A stretch of DNA of 64,000 nt from positions 41,862 through 105,861 of the forward strand of contig CACWJY010000006.1 of NCBI GenBank assembly GCA_902761355.1, read 5' to 3'. Shown here one piece after another: positions 26,201 through 34,327 of this stretch (the stretch's first letter is position 1; each line of letters starts with the position of its first letter). The notes below the pieces were generated by a model. It did no database searches. It saw nothing but the letters and a program-made list of their open reading frames with translations, and was not told where the DNA came from. Origin of the DNA: Fibrobacter succinogenes (GTDB lineage: Bacteria; Fibrobacterota; Fibrobacteria; Fibrobacterales; Fibrobacteraceae). The translations under genes and the position numbers were made by a program.

Positions 26201-28981
26201 ATCGAAGTTAAGGAAAATTCCCCGAAGGGAACACCGGTTGATTCTATTAGATGGTTTGATTACGATGAGTTTGATAAGAAAAATGGCCTGCACTTTGAAA
26301 TCACCAAGGATCCGAGCGGCTGCTTTGAGATTGACTCGAAGACCGGCTTTGTGACCGTGAAAAAGGACAAGTGCGCAGATCTTGACTACGAAAAGAACAA
26401 GACCTTGAGTATTGAAGTGTCTGTCACGGACTTGGTCGGAGTTCCTGATAGTCTGTACAATGATAAGTGCGCCTGCCAGAAAATTTTTGCTGAAAATGGC
26501 CGTCCGAATACCGTCAAGAAGACCATTACGGTGAATGTCATCGACGTGAACGAACCTCCGCATCTTGACGATACGACCTTTACGGTGTCTGAATTCAAGA
26601 AGCCGGGTACCGTTATCGATACTGTGGTGGGGCATGATCCCGATACCAAGAATCCTGAATTTAGCAAGCTCACTTACTCGATGGTAAAGGGCGATTCTTC
26701 TAAGTTCAAGGTCAATCCGACTACGGGCGAAATCGTCTTGCTCGATTCCTTGGATTACGAAACCAAGAATGAATACAAGATTGATGTCCGCGTCTATGAC
26801 GGACAATACGACGATGTAGCGACGATTACGATTAAGGTGAAGAACGAAATCGAAAAGACCCATGTGCGCATTACAATTGTCGATGACAGCGCTAAGGTCT
26901 GGAACGATCCTGAAGTGATTTACACCAACAATCCGGGACGTGAAATATGCTGGGAACAGGAACGCGATACGGTTTGCCAGGATATCCACATTACCAAGGA
27001 TACGGTGGTCACCATTAAGTACAAGAATCCCAAGAAGGATTCGGCCGGTGTAGACAAGGTGATTATCTACTATAGCAATGCTGCTCCGGTGGTGACGATT
27101 TCTGCCAAGCCGACTCTGGTTTCGGCAGACAACATCTTTACGATCCTTGAAAAGACGGGTGATGACGATTCGACCGTCTATGTGAACGACGTCAAGAATA
27201 ACATCTATATTACCATTAAGGATACCGCCAACAAGAATAGTAAGGTCGATACATCTTTTGCGATGCCGATTTCTCTGGAAACGGTTAAAATCGAAAACAA
27301 GGTATATGATAAGGTTGAGAGCATTATCAAGGCCGGTGTATATCTTGATGAAACCAAGCCTTCTAAGGAAGTGACCAAGGTCCCGACCAACGGCAACACG
27401 GTCAAGGTTTCTTATAAGGAAGCTGTCGGCAAGGATACCGTGACGGTGACTTACGAAACCGACAAGAAGGGCGATGTCTTGAAGTCTAAGGTTATCGGTG
27501 ATGACGGCAAGGAACATTCTTGGGAAGTCATTACGGTCTCTTATGTGACCAAGGTCAAGATTAATGGTAAAGAAGAAAACGTGACGATTTCTTACCTGGC
27601 CGATGCCGCTACGGGGCAGGTGCTTGAACAGGATGCAGAAGGCAACCTGATGACGGCTACCGCTGCCGAAGCCAAGCGTAAAGAAGCCAAGAAGAATGCT
27701 GCCAAGGCTGATTCTACTAAGAACAAGAATGAATCGACAGTTTCGGATTTCTCGACGGGCCGTTTCTCGATTGCGTATTCTTACACGGTTAAGCAGTACG
27801 TTGCGGGCGAACTGATGGAAAGTTCTGTTGATGTCTCTTATGTGGTGGATGGAAAGGGCGAATTGACCAAGAACGCCGATGGTGACCGTGGCTACTCGGT
27901 CAAGTACACTTACACCAATATATTTGGCAATGCTGCAGAACAGTCCCTGTTTATCGTTCTTGACCAGGTGCTCCCCACAGTCGAAATTCGCAGCCCGGTG
28001 GATTACCAGGAAATCCGTTCCAACTACGTGAACGTCGAATGGTATGTAAACGGCAAGGCTCAGGATACCCTGACGGTGCAGGGCCTTGAAAAGGGTGTGA
28101 ACATGATTGTGCGCTTCTACCGCGACAAGGCGGGTAACGAGGCGTCTGATACGGTGTTCGTCGTGATGAAGGACAGCAAGGATATCGAACTCTCTGTCGT
28201 GAATCCGGTGACCGAAATCAATCCTGACAAGGTTGCTGAATTCTACAGCGGTGACAATGCCAAGTTTGCTCCTGAAAAGGGTCAGACCTATTCTGTCAGT
28301 ATTTTGTCTACAAGCAACAAGGAAATCGAAACCCTGAAGGGCGGCTCCTTCGATGCCAAGGCTTCTAGTGGTGAAGAACTCTATCCGGATCAGAAGCAGA
28401 AGCATCTGGGCCCGACGCTCGGTCTTAAGGTTCAGCTGCCGGTTGTAAAGCCGGATAACAAGAGCGGTACCGTGAGTGGCCTTGCCACCATGGACGACCT
28501 CATGTGCCATGGCAAGATCAACCTCGAAGAAGTCTGTAACGAAAATACTAAGACCATGGGCGTCGAAGAATACGTGGCCAAGTACTGCGATGCCGATGTC
28601 TCTGCTTCGGATGACCTGTCTTCGATTAATTTGTACAACTCCAGAATTACGGTCAAGATTTGGATTTATACAAGTCTCGGAGGCTTTGTGGACTACTACA
28701 GATTCTCGCATGACTTGAATGAACCGGATTACACGAACGAAGCTGGCTTGCTGCAGATGTTCTTTGAGCTGAAACCGGACAAGGAAGGCTTTGTTCGCTC
28801 CGAATCGGGCAAGCTTTACTCGACGGGAGCTTACCTCTATAAGGTCCAAGCTTCTGTGAACTCGGTGCCTCGTTGCGATGTCATGCCGATGAAGGCTTCG
28901 AGTCACAAGCGTGGCGAAAAGATCAAGTCTAGCGACGACCTCTTGAAGCCGTTTGGCTACAAGCGTCCGAAACAGAAGTAA
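20264..28981 (+). CDS. Giant cadherin-repeat surface protein (longer paralogue)
   Basis: A 2905-residue secreted protein with signal peptide (KLGLVLAVAVPALAADV). Its N-terminal ~380 residues match the previous protein (VLGGPIYVNGDVII; LAGQFLAKEISIS; FRYVPFN), followed by a Calx-beta-like domain (~385-515). About 12 cadherin-type linkers follow, of the form DVNExP (for example KDVNESP, TDVNETP, IDINEPP, VVDVNEAP, IDVNEPP), each preceded by LDYE-type calcium-site sequence. A Cys-rich insert (residues ~1438-1475) contains repeated C-x-GD-x-C units. The C-terminal ~700 residues again match the shorter paralogue, ending DDLLKPFGYKRP. Likely an extended calcium-stiffened adhesin. The first ~3 kb is clearly more AT-rich than the 3' end. 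Confidence 0.85.
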   Translation: MWFGKNIIAKLGLVLAVAVPALAADVKDMFPLKFGNLGEDDQVQYWNDLMSFKMWGTDRINFKKVTLPDKVGALGTGGDFTWDGAGFVLGGPIYVNGDVIIKDGQKFFTSGPARINGDLKLDGDKEQNTMVGTYCVKGEVNALTEHACDRGNAVDANSHCQLNVGEDSYNSGACADVKQIPDKLFIPEYPFSNPVGAENLGDFTVTESNTRVIDIPDIYEEDGVTIKKKMYDYVLNSLTLEQQSKLYIRIGSPQALARFFVNGTIKLNQSSVIQVILVNGKWNSTSKKWEWKEDKDTTHVSQEGYAGNLMFYTTESLSLPAMHGAALLEGTFMSTKTIDIGSNLHLAGQFLAKEISISNDLDGSGFRYVPFNAPVITASGTDNIIEEGRDDNVNIVLDKTPSTDITFEYCYYFEGTKNSGTDTAIVADVEYAVVNNNHVSVPIYNPTTNLCSGLPLKSSFKEGSQKLTTPIILHAYADGVVENEYEEFKIWILNLEGAVLKTGKHEGPITLKIHDIDGRPKGADITVAGTEDVPYVFSAFPVKNSKDESLTKYSVEITKKASDSPGSLILVNAAGDSVKIGEKTEITSEQISAGKFIYKFEENDYTASTDADIHRYDFEFLVIDEYGHKSDDSYTATVTVAPVNDAPVASKTVFIIPEGSKSTTETIVYAEPDPKTSDGAFDATDVDDPKDALTYKFDDNFDADYTEENYNHVTSLYGIEENSGKIYVKEGAELDYESADSVLTIRVIITDKSTSTGNTADAKSSTPVEAVIKIKDVNESPVAKDLDVTLDEVTPTSPIAKDSVIGKVEAVDPDSMSDGLYDYLEYFLKENADVPFAVNKLTGEISVTDPAKLNYEDDAIVDHKFVFDVIVKNCELDAVTRKPTDKCLDDVSTVTIELKNVNETPIITDTTGDTIYVAENSALDYVIAGFKVNDRDADDKADLLTQIVPSIKDLNTKTGVVHAEDLFYFTKEEIGGEIWAVLKVTDDPDMVKKLDFEAIMDVLKDSVFSVTLTFTDHAGTGPDAKDTSFVKKIAVTDVNETPRVTGVEDLNGKIKDADKEAFTFYPREDLEADGSVGYVHTEDPDVVHVDEFGYREFSLDNPNNYPFKMKDSLLVLTKKLDYEKDPKVYTFDVVVNNCERVKNSSGKYEKKDPPKCVAPVTQTVTVKIQDVDEPPVLECFDDDVECLSGNPFKIAEHSDVDTYIAKFKVTDVDDGDAAKMTVANNFELVDVENTGVNDLFKLTYSYDATTKVGTLQLVVKDSDALDYEKIPELHDFKIIVKDPDNDLLNDNIARKVQVIDINEPPVIAGVLDPNGNLVTTLKPNENLPKGTKIGSISATDIDIKNPERFGVVEYYIEDPNDKIPFVMDGSSILVEDSAAMNFELKADYEFDVLVQNCEWEKNSAGKYEKVDPPKCIDQYQTVKISIQDVEEPPKIIPVCEGDQCVEICKGDKCEVCVGDACDEHELCVENCDNPRGDDPAKTLTVTVKEHSATGYPVIKYEVRDEDLGFGHLDTLVASIKNTNESGAAALFDVKMERDANNNWNVIVYVVDGTKLDYEKVKDTHNVTISVLDPEDPKGMYDSLLRVIKVVDVNEAPSIAGDVFDLPENTPAEDTIKTLTVTDPDINLEYRKLKYNIIENVPFRMDSNNVVVTKKLNYEKDPIEYKFRVVVTDVKVDSLTDTAWVTVNLKNVNEKPEIIIDGPTPDGGDDSEPFCVAHCDTTDRGVWKDSILTVGVKENTDDSLLSKTGMVLFQYHYADEDTGHVAGAKVTWFDAGSTISSVSTKGSDLFNIEGKNGVITVTVKDQNLLDYEKLRNATSRDDPDPEYTMKIVVTDPKGLKDSIYRTIRIIDVNEKPSFTAEPCVVVEGNHPGDSIGHVERPSDIDALSRNPALYDNDFKMTGGDTDRFELKKDPTDLMRVILTAIDSIDCEDGSYVCGKDSAYRVELTYGDISLKTMYDNISIPVKVLDRNEEPIIKTETIEVKENSPKGTPVDSIRWFDYDEFDKKNGLHFEITKDPSGCFEIDSKTGFVTVKKDKCADLDYEKNKTLSIEVSVTDLVGVPDSLYNDKCACQKIFAENGRPNTVKKTITVNVIDVNEPPHLDDTTFTVSEFKKPGTVIDTVVGHDPDTKNPEFSKLTYSMVKGDSSKFKVNPTTGEIVLLDSLDYETKNEYKIDVRVYDGQYDDVATITIKVKNEIEKTHVRITIVDDSAKVWNDPEVIYTNNPGREICWEQERDTVCQDIHITKDTVVTIKYKNPKKDSAGVDKVIIYYSNAAPVVTISAKPTLVSADNIFTILEKTGDDDSTVYVNDVKNNIYITIKDTANKNSKVDTSFAMPISLETVKIENKVYDKVESIIKAGVYLDETKPSKEVTKVPTNGNTVKVSYKEAVGKDTVTVTYETDKKGDVLKSKVIGDDGKEHSWEVITVSYVTKVKINGKEENVTISYLADAATGQVLEQDAEGNLMTATAAEAKRKEAKKNAAKADSTKNKNESTVSDFSTGRFSIAYSYTVKQYVAGELMESSVDVSYVVDGKGELTKNADGDRGYSVKYTYTNIFGNAAEQSLFIVLDQVLPTVEIRSPVDYQEIRSNYVNVEWYVNGKAQDTLTVQGLEKGVNMIVRFYRDKAGNEASDTVFVVMKDSKDIELSVVNPVTEINPDKVAEFYSGDNAKFAPEKGQTYSVSILSTSNKEIETLKGGSFDAKASSGEELYPDQKQKHLGPTLGLKVQLPVVKPDNKSGTVSGLATMDDLMCHGKINLEEVCNENTKTMGVEEYVAKYCDADVSASDDLSSINLYNSRITVKIWIYTSLGGFVDYYRFSHDLNEPDYTNEAGLLQMFFELKPDKEGFVRSESGKLYSTGAYLYKVQASVNSVPRCDVMPMKASSHKRGEKIKSSDDLLKPFGYKRPKQK

Positions 28982-28999
28982 GGTGCTTTAGTTTGTTGA

Positions 29000-29027
29000 A
29001 TGCCCCGGTTTGTGCCGGGGCATTTTC
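29000..29027 (+). terminator. Terminator of the long cadherin gene
   Basis: TGCCCCGG / CCGGGGCA with a TTTGTG loop and a T-rich tail, 20 bases after the stop codon. Confidence 0.88.
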
Positions 29028-29057
29028 TATAATTAAACAAAAGTATAAGGTATTTTT

Positions 29058-29387
29058 ATGGGTATAGAAGAACGTTCTACGTTGGTTTATTCGACGGCGC
29101 TGGGTGGCCGTGTAAAAGAAGAAAAGCCCAAGGCGGTTGCCCCCAAGGGTGACGGCGTTGTGCGGATAATGCTTAAGAGGCTTGGCGGCGGCAAGGCCGT
29201 GAGCATTGTGACGGGTGTTCCGCTCGAAGAAGAAGAACTTAAGGAACTAGGGCGCGTGCTTAAGCAAAAGTGCGGTGTCGGTGGCTCGGTCAAGGACTTT
29301 AATATCGAAATTCAGGGTGACAAACGAAACCTGCTCAAGGTCGAACTCGAAAAACGCGGGTATACCGTAAAATTGGCTGGCGGCTAG
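29058..29387 (+). CDS. SUI1/eIF1-type translation factor (YciH family)
   Basis: A 109-residue protein matching the SUI1 fold: VRIMLKRLGGGKAVSIVTG, then LKELGRVLKQKCGVGGSVKDF and IEIQGDKRNLLKVELEKRGY. Bacterial YciH proteins bind the small ribosomal subunit near the decoding site and influence start-codon or initiator-tRNA discrimination. The length and motif order are standard. It stands alone between the giant cadherin gene and the FecR gene, so its position is probably incidental. Confidence 0.92.
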   Translation: MGIEERSTLVYSTALGGRVKEEKPKAVAPKGDGVVRIMLKRLGGGKAVSIVTGVPLEEEELKELGRVLKQKCGVGGSVKDFNIEIQGDKRNLLKVELEKRGYTVKLAGG

Positions 29388-29481
29388 GCTTTTTACCCTT
29401 GATTTTTATCACCTTGTCGAAAAAATTGTTTGCGAAAATCGAAAAAAAAGGGTATTTTGTATAGTAAAGTGAGGGCGTGCT

Positions 29482-31107
29482 ATGCTTAAGAATATTCCTG
29501 CCAAGTTACTGCTGAGCTCGATGTTTTTCGTAACAGTTCTGCCTACAGTGGCTGTCTCGGCTACGGCGGCTGGTAAGGTTCGTTCGGTATTGGGTACGGT
29601 TGACCGTTGGAAGGCCAAGCAAAGCGATTGGAGCGCTCTTAGAGTTGGCGCGAGTATTTACCAATACGACAAGGTGCGCACGGGCGTGGAGTCCGAAGTG
29701 ATTTTCAGTTTGCCCGATGGTAGCTCGATTTCGGTTGCCGAAAAGACGATTGTCGAAATGACGAATTTGCTGGAGCCCAATAACGAGGGTGGCTTTGAAA
29801 CCAAGATCGATATCCAAGAAGGTCATATCAATTTTGCAGTCCGTAAGGTTCTCGACAAGAAGTCCAAGTTTATCTTTAAGACCGGGACTGCAACGGCATC
29901 GATTCGCGGTACCGAGGGTTACATTGGTGGCAAGGGCGTTTTGTTTGCAGGCCTAAAGACGGGTAAGCTTGATATTGTCCCCGATGGCAGTGACAAGACG
30001 GTCTCTATTGCTGCGGGCGAGACAGCTTTCGGTGGGGACTCGCTGGTGGTGGTGAAGCTGGCCTCTTCGGGTGATGCTCGCTTTGCAAAGCGTCTCGAAA
30101 AAATCTTGGCAGACAAGTCTAAGTCTTTGAACGTTCTGGTACAAGAAGTCCAAAAAGCCGATTCCTCTTACCAGGATCAGCTTAAAGAAGAAGCCAAGGC
30201 TGCCGCGGCGGCTCTCCCTGAAAATGGATTTTCACTGACGACGTCTTCGCCTGTTGATGTGTGCGACGAAGGTCTTTCGGTGGAAGGGTCTTACCGTACT
30301 ACAGATGAATCCGCTACGCTTATTCTTAAGGTGGGAAACGGCTTTACTTCGGAGAACTTGATTCGTGTTGCTGACGGAAACTCTCATTCTTTTGCACAGA
30401 AGGTGCTTGTAAATGACGAAAACGGCCTGTGGAATGTAAGCTCCGCGACACTGACCTTTAGCGGTGCCGGTGTAACATCGAGCAAGACGATTGACTTGAA
30501 GGTGAACAAGGGCTGTGCCGAAGTAAACCGTAAGGCTCCGAAGGCGATGTTTGCCTCGTACGACTCGTTGCGCTGCTTTGCAAACCTTTCTGTGAACGAT
30601 ATGCAGAACGATGCTGGTATCCTTACCGTTGCTGCGGACGGCTCTCAGATTTTTGAAGAGGCTGTTACCAAGAATACGCAAAAGCGCATTAAGCTGAAAG
30701 CGGGGCGTCACGACTATGCCGTGAAGGTCGAAGACCAGGCCGGTAACAAGGCCGAGGTGCAAAAGTCGATGGGTTGCTATCCGACAAAGCGCTTCAATAT
30801 CGAAATCCTGGGTAAGGCCAAAGAAGTCTTGAAGGTTCCGCCTCCGCCAAAGGATATTCCAGACCGCATCGCACAGACCTTGCAGTTTAGAATTCGTTTG
30901 CCGGATAATGCACCCGAAAATTTGTACAAGGTAACGGTTAAGCAGAATGGCAAGGTCATATTGCAGGAGACCCTGTCTCAGATACAAAACTTGGATTACC
31001 AGATTCCGGTGGAGTTGACTAGGGGGGCGCCAAACCATATCGATATCGAAGCCATTCATAAGAGTGGTTATAAGGCTAAGGCGAAGAAGGTTTACGAGGT
31101 TCGTTAA
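29482..31107 (+). CDS. FecR-domain secreted protein
   Basis: A 541-residue protein with a signal peptide (KLLLSSMFFVTVLPTVAVSAT), GAGGG upstream of the ATG, and no lipobox Cys. Residues ~28-190 form a FecR domain: SVLGTVDRW, VRTGVESEVIFSLPDGSSISV, GHINFAVRK, KTGTATASIRGTEGYIGG, AAGETAF. A middle region (~245-440) has two Ig/beta-sandwich-like units with Cys pairs (DVCDEGLSV, LRCFANLSV). The last ~75 residues (LQFRIRLPDN, VTVKQNGKVIL, LDYQIPVELTRG, AKAKKVYEV) are homologous to the C terminus of the lipoprotein at 7693-9231. It directly abuts the next gene (stop then ATG, no gap), so the two are very likely co-translated partners. Confidence 0.82.
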   Translation: MLKNIPAKLLLSSMFFVTVLPTVAVSATAAGKVRSVLGTVDRWKAKQSDWSALRVGASIYQYDKVRTGVESEVIFSLPDGSSISVAEKTIVEMTNLLEPNNEGGFETKIDIQEGHINFAVRKVLDKKSKFIFKTGTATASIRGTEGYIGGKGVLFAGLKTGKLDIVPDGSDKTVSIAAGETAFGGDSLVVVKLASSGDARFAKRLEKILADKSKSLNVLVQEVQKADSSYQDQLKEEAKAAAAALPENGFSLTTSSPVDVCDEGLSVEGSYRTTDESATLILKVGNGFTSENLIRVADGNSHSFAQKVLVNDENGLWNVSSATLTFSGAGVTSSKTIDLKVNKGCAEVNRKAPKAMFASYDSLRCFANLSVNDMQNDAGILTVAADGSQIFEEAVTKNTQKRIKLKAGRHDYAVKVEDQAGNKAEVQKSMGCYPTKRFNIEILGKAKEVLKVPPPPKDIPDRIAQTLQFRIRLPDNAPENLYKVTVKQNGKVILQETLSQIQNLDYQIPVELTRGAPNHIDIEAIHKSGYKAKAKKVYEVR

Positions 31108-34100
31108 ATGAAATTGAGGGTTTTGGGTATAATAGTCTTTTTAATGGCGGCACTCCATGTGAGTGCTTTTGCCGTTGATGAGGCTCAAGAACAGAGTAGC
31201 GAAATAGGTGGAATAATCTCGGGCTTTTTAAAGCGCGATAAGTCGCCTTATACGGTAAAAGAAACATTGGTGGTGCCCGAAGACAAGGCGCTCGTGATTG
31301 AAGCGGGTGTTGAGCTCTTTTTTGCCGAGGGAACAGGCCTTGATGTTCGTGGAGGCTCCCTTGTTGTAATGGGCGAGAATAACAATCCGGTGTTGTTCGC
31401 TCCTGTAAAAGAAGACGGTTATTGGAACGGTATCTCGGTAACGGGTATAAAGCGGGCCGAAGCCCAGGGATTTATTGTCAGGAATGCCGAATATGGCTTC
31501 GCGGTAGAAAGCGGTGCTCTTGAACTTAGGGATGGTTCTATTGAAAATGTATCGCATGCCGCCGTGTATGCTCGGAATGCCTCGGTCGAAATGCAATGGA
31601 TCAAGGTCCTAGATGGTAAGAACATTGGCGTGTGGGCTACGCAAAGCGCTTTGGTGACGATTGATGGTTCTACCTTGCGCAACAATAAGTTTGCCCTTGT
31701 GACAACGGATGGATCGATTGTAGATGTGGAACGCTCTCAACTTGAATCGAATGATGTGGCCGTCTTGGATTTTGGGGATAACCGCCTAAGACAGCGCAAT
31801 TCGCTTATTGAAGGAAACCACATCGGCTTTATTTCGATGGACCTTCCTTCGGCAGAATTTAAGCCCACCATGAGCGATAACGAAATCAACCTGTCTAAGA
31901 ATGTTGAAGAATATGTGGGGAACCTGGGCGATGAGCCTAAGAATCCGCATGCGGATGGAATGAAACTTATTAGAATGAATACGAAATATTCTCAAAAGGA
32001 AGAATGGAATATTTCAGGTGGTTTAGGAATAGAAATGGGTTACCATAAGGTTTTGATGTTTCATCATCATGATGCAGAACCCTATGTTTCGGGGACCGAT
32101 ACGGTTTGGACCGACGATCGCTATATCAACTATTTCCAGGTTCCGGGACTTTTTACCAACATGAATGTGAACTTGGTGATGGAATCGTCTAAGGGAAAGA
32201 AGATTGAATTCTTGACTGATGTGTCTAGCGACGGATGGGACCATTTTAAGGTTCACCAGTTGCGCGCTGCTTATACGGATGATATGCAGAAGATTGTGTT
32301 GGGCGATTTTTATGCGAATGCGGGCGAACTCTATTTGTCTGGAATAAATGCTTTTGGCGGATCCTATGAACTGAGTTTGTTCAAGAATAAGGCTGAAGAG
32401 CCGCTTTTTGTGGGTTCTGCCTTTGTGGGCGAAGTTAACGCTCCAAAGATTGAAGGCCGTCGTAATTATGACGTGTACAAGGATTACGTAGATGACGGCG
32501 AGGCCGAAGCTCAAAAGATGGTGGCTGGTGGAAATGTACGCTGGAACATGCACCGTCGTTTTAACGGGGCATTGGGATTTATTGGCAGCAAGGATTACCT
32601 TGAAGACCCCTTCTTGAGGGATGGAAACCGTCCTGATGTGAATACGATTAATCCGTTGATGACTTCGAGAACTTTTTATGCCGATGGTCACTGGCTGTTT
32701 TTCCCGGGCGATATTAAGCTGAATGGTCAGCTGGCTGTGGGTGGTGCTGATACTGCCAATGTTGCAAAAATCAGGGCGGTAAACCAGGTGTTTGCCGATG
32801 CCGGTTTGGATGCCTCGAATTTCGGGCTTTTAAACAAGTTGATGAAGAATCCGAATTTGGTGAATTCTCTTTCGAGAGAATCGTTGGAAACGATTTTTGG
32901 TGAAAACGTTGCCAAGACGCCTTCTGAAATGAGGGCCGAACTCAAGATGCTTTTGGAAAAGGCTTCGAAGGTTGCTAAAGAAACCAAGGTCGAAGACGCC
33001 AGGCCCTCGTATGGTGATTTCTGGGGACACGAACATTTGGCTGTGGCGGGTTCTTACCAGTGGACTGGCCCAAGGACCTTTATTGAAGGCTTTTTGAGGT
33101 ATGTCGGTAGCGCGTACTATAGCGCCGGTTCTCCGGATTTGTTGCAGAATACCCGCATGATTGGCGGAAACTTGAAACATAAAATTTATGATTTTTGGGA
33201 ACTGGGCTTTGGCTATACGATGAATGTCGAAAATGCTGCTGATACGAGTGACGGTTACAATATATTTGGTATGGCCGAAGGTACGCAGTGGGGAATGTTC
33301 TCGGGAGCCGAAAGCGATTGGCTCAAGGAACATGAACAGGATCAGAATAGGACACTCTATATTCATGATGCTTATTTAAAGAACAGCTTTAAGATAAACG
33401 AAAAAGCTGGGCTTACTTTTAAATATGCTATGAACTACAGGACTCGTAGTACGCCGCAACGCCTGTATGCCAATTATTCGGTGAATTCGGGTATTTATAA
33501 TGATCCTTGGTTTAGGGCTTCGCGCGGTCCCACGATGAAAATTGAAAATGGTTCGGATACGTTGCTCATTGACTCTGTCCGGTGGGCTCAATACTATAGC
33601 TTGGCTGACGAAGAATATCTTGCAACTCAGTTTGAAGAAAAACTGTTGAAACATACGGTTGAATTGGGCTTGTCGTACAAGTTGAATAAAAATCTTTTGA
33701 ATGTTGGGGCTGCCTTGGTGGTTCGCACGGATTTGTCTGAGTTTAAACAGGACGAATTGATTAGCCAGTTTAACTTTACCGATGAAACCTTTGGCATTTT
33801 GGGATACTATTTCCATGGGGGCGACTTTATAGAACAGCGGTATCCGGTTTCGCTGACAACGACGCTGGACGGTTTTAGAAATATGGTGTCTGTGACTCCG
33901 CGGTATAAGATTTATAATCGTAACGAGATGCGCGAATTTGAGTGGAACTTGATGGACAACATGACGGTAGACCTGTCAAAGGATTTCTTGAAATTGACGC
34001 TTGGAACCGGTTTGCGCCAGAATTTTTTGAGTTATGAAATTGATGGCGAAGATTACGACGAAATGGAACTGGACTTAGAAGGTTCTACAACGCTTCGCGT

Positions 34101-34224
34101 GTATCACAAGCCCTCGCTTTATACGGATTGGACTGTGGGTTCTATTTTTAATTACCGCCCTGATTGCCGAAGCGACCAATATAAGGACTTTTACGTGATG
34201 GCTGCCTTGAATTATGAGTTCTAG
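31108..34224 (+). CDS. Right-handed beta-helix plus outer-membrane barrel protein
   Basis: A 1038-residue protein with a signal peptide (LRVLGIIVFLMAALHVSAFA). Residues ~45-260 are a parallel beta-helix with short repeats (VIEAGVELFF, GSLVVMGENNNPVLF, NGISVTGIKRAE, GALELRDGSIENVSHAAVY). Residues ~300-1038 are rich in alternating aromatic strands (FNGALGFIGSKDYL, TFIEGFLRYVGSAYYS, LGFGYTMNVENA) and end YVMAALNYEF. A terminal Phe after alternating hydrophobics is the outer-membrane barrel signature. This suggests a transmembrane barrel displaying or gating a beta-helix. Coupled without gap to the FecR gene. No named family recognised. Confidence 0.75.
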   Translation: MKLRVLGIIVFLMAALHVSAFAVDEAQEQSSEIGGIISGFLKRDKSPYTVKETLVVPEDKALVIEAGVELFFAEGTGLDVRGGSLVVMGENNNPVLFAPVKEDGYWNGISVTGIKRAEAQGFIVRNAEYGFAVESGALELRDGSIENVSHAAVYARNASVEMQWIKVLDGKNIGVWATQSALVTIDGSTLRNNKFALVTTDGSIVDVERSQLESNDVAVLDFGDNRLRQRNSLIEGNHIGFISMDLPSAEFKPTMSDNEINLSKNVEEYVGNLGDEPKNPHADGMKLIRMNTKYSQKEEWNISGGLGIEMGYHKVLMFHHHDAEPYVSGTDTVWTDDRYINYFQVPGLFTNMNVNLVMESSKGKKIEFLTDVSSDGWDHFKVHQLRAAYTDDMQKIVLGDFYANAGELYLSGINAFGGSYELSLFKNKAEEPLFVGSAFVGEVNAPKIEGRRNYDVYKDYVDDGEAEAQKMVAGGNVRWNMHRRFNGALGFIGSKDYLEDPFLRDGNRPDVNTINPLMTSRTFYADGHWLFFPGDIKLNGQLAVGGADTANVAKIRAVNQVFADAGLDASNFGLLNKLMKNPNLVNSLSRESLETIFGENVAKTPSEMRAELKMLLEKASKVAKETKVEDARPSYGDFWGHEHLAVAGSYQWTGPRTFIEGFLRYVGSAYYSAGSPDLLQNTRMIGGNLKHKIYDFWELGFGYTMNVENAADTSDGYNIFGMAEGTQWGMFSGAESDWLKEHEQDQNRTLYIHDAYLKNSFKINEKAGLTFKYAMNYRTRSTPQRLYANYSVNSGIYNDPWFRASRGPTMKIENGSDTLLIDSVRWAQYYSLADEEYLATQFEEKLLKHTVELGLSYKLNKNLLNVGAALVVRTDLSEFKQDELISQFNFTDETFGILGYYFHGGDFIEQRYPVSLTTTLDGFRNMVSVTPRYKIYNRNEMREFEWNLMDNMTVDLSKDFLKLTLGTGLRQNFLSYEIDGEDYDEMELDLEGSTTLRVYHKPSLYTDWTVGSIFNYRPDCRSDQYKDFYVMAALNYEF

Positions 34225-34241
34225 GCTGATCTAGTTGATGC

Positions 34242-34275
34242 TTGTATACGGGCGTGCGGTTGCGGCGGTATACAA
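34242..34275. repeat. Inverted repeat TTGTATAC / GTATACAA
   Basis: Perfect 8-bp arms at 34242-34249 and 34268-34275 over a GC-rich 18-base loop, between the barrel gene and the GH9 gene. It has no T-run. It could be an operator or an mRNA-end hairpin. Confidence 0.45.
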
Positions 34276-34314
34276 ATAAAGTTTAAATGAACTGGTTGGA
34301 GGCTTTTTTAAAAG

Positions 34315-34321
34315 CTATTCT
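34315..34321 (+). promoter_or_regulatory. CTATTCT -10-like box 6 bases before the GH9 start
   Basis: Same placement as other start-proximal boxes in the window; there is an in-frame stop at 34322-34324 and no normally spaced Shine-Dalgarno. Confidence 0.4.
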
Positions 34322-34327
34322 TAAGGT

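Noticed and set aside
26117..28906. 929-codon minus-strand open frame inside the long cadherin gene
   Set aside because: Same reason: a composition-driven antisense frame over coding sequence.
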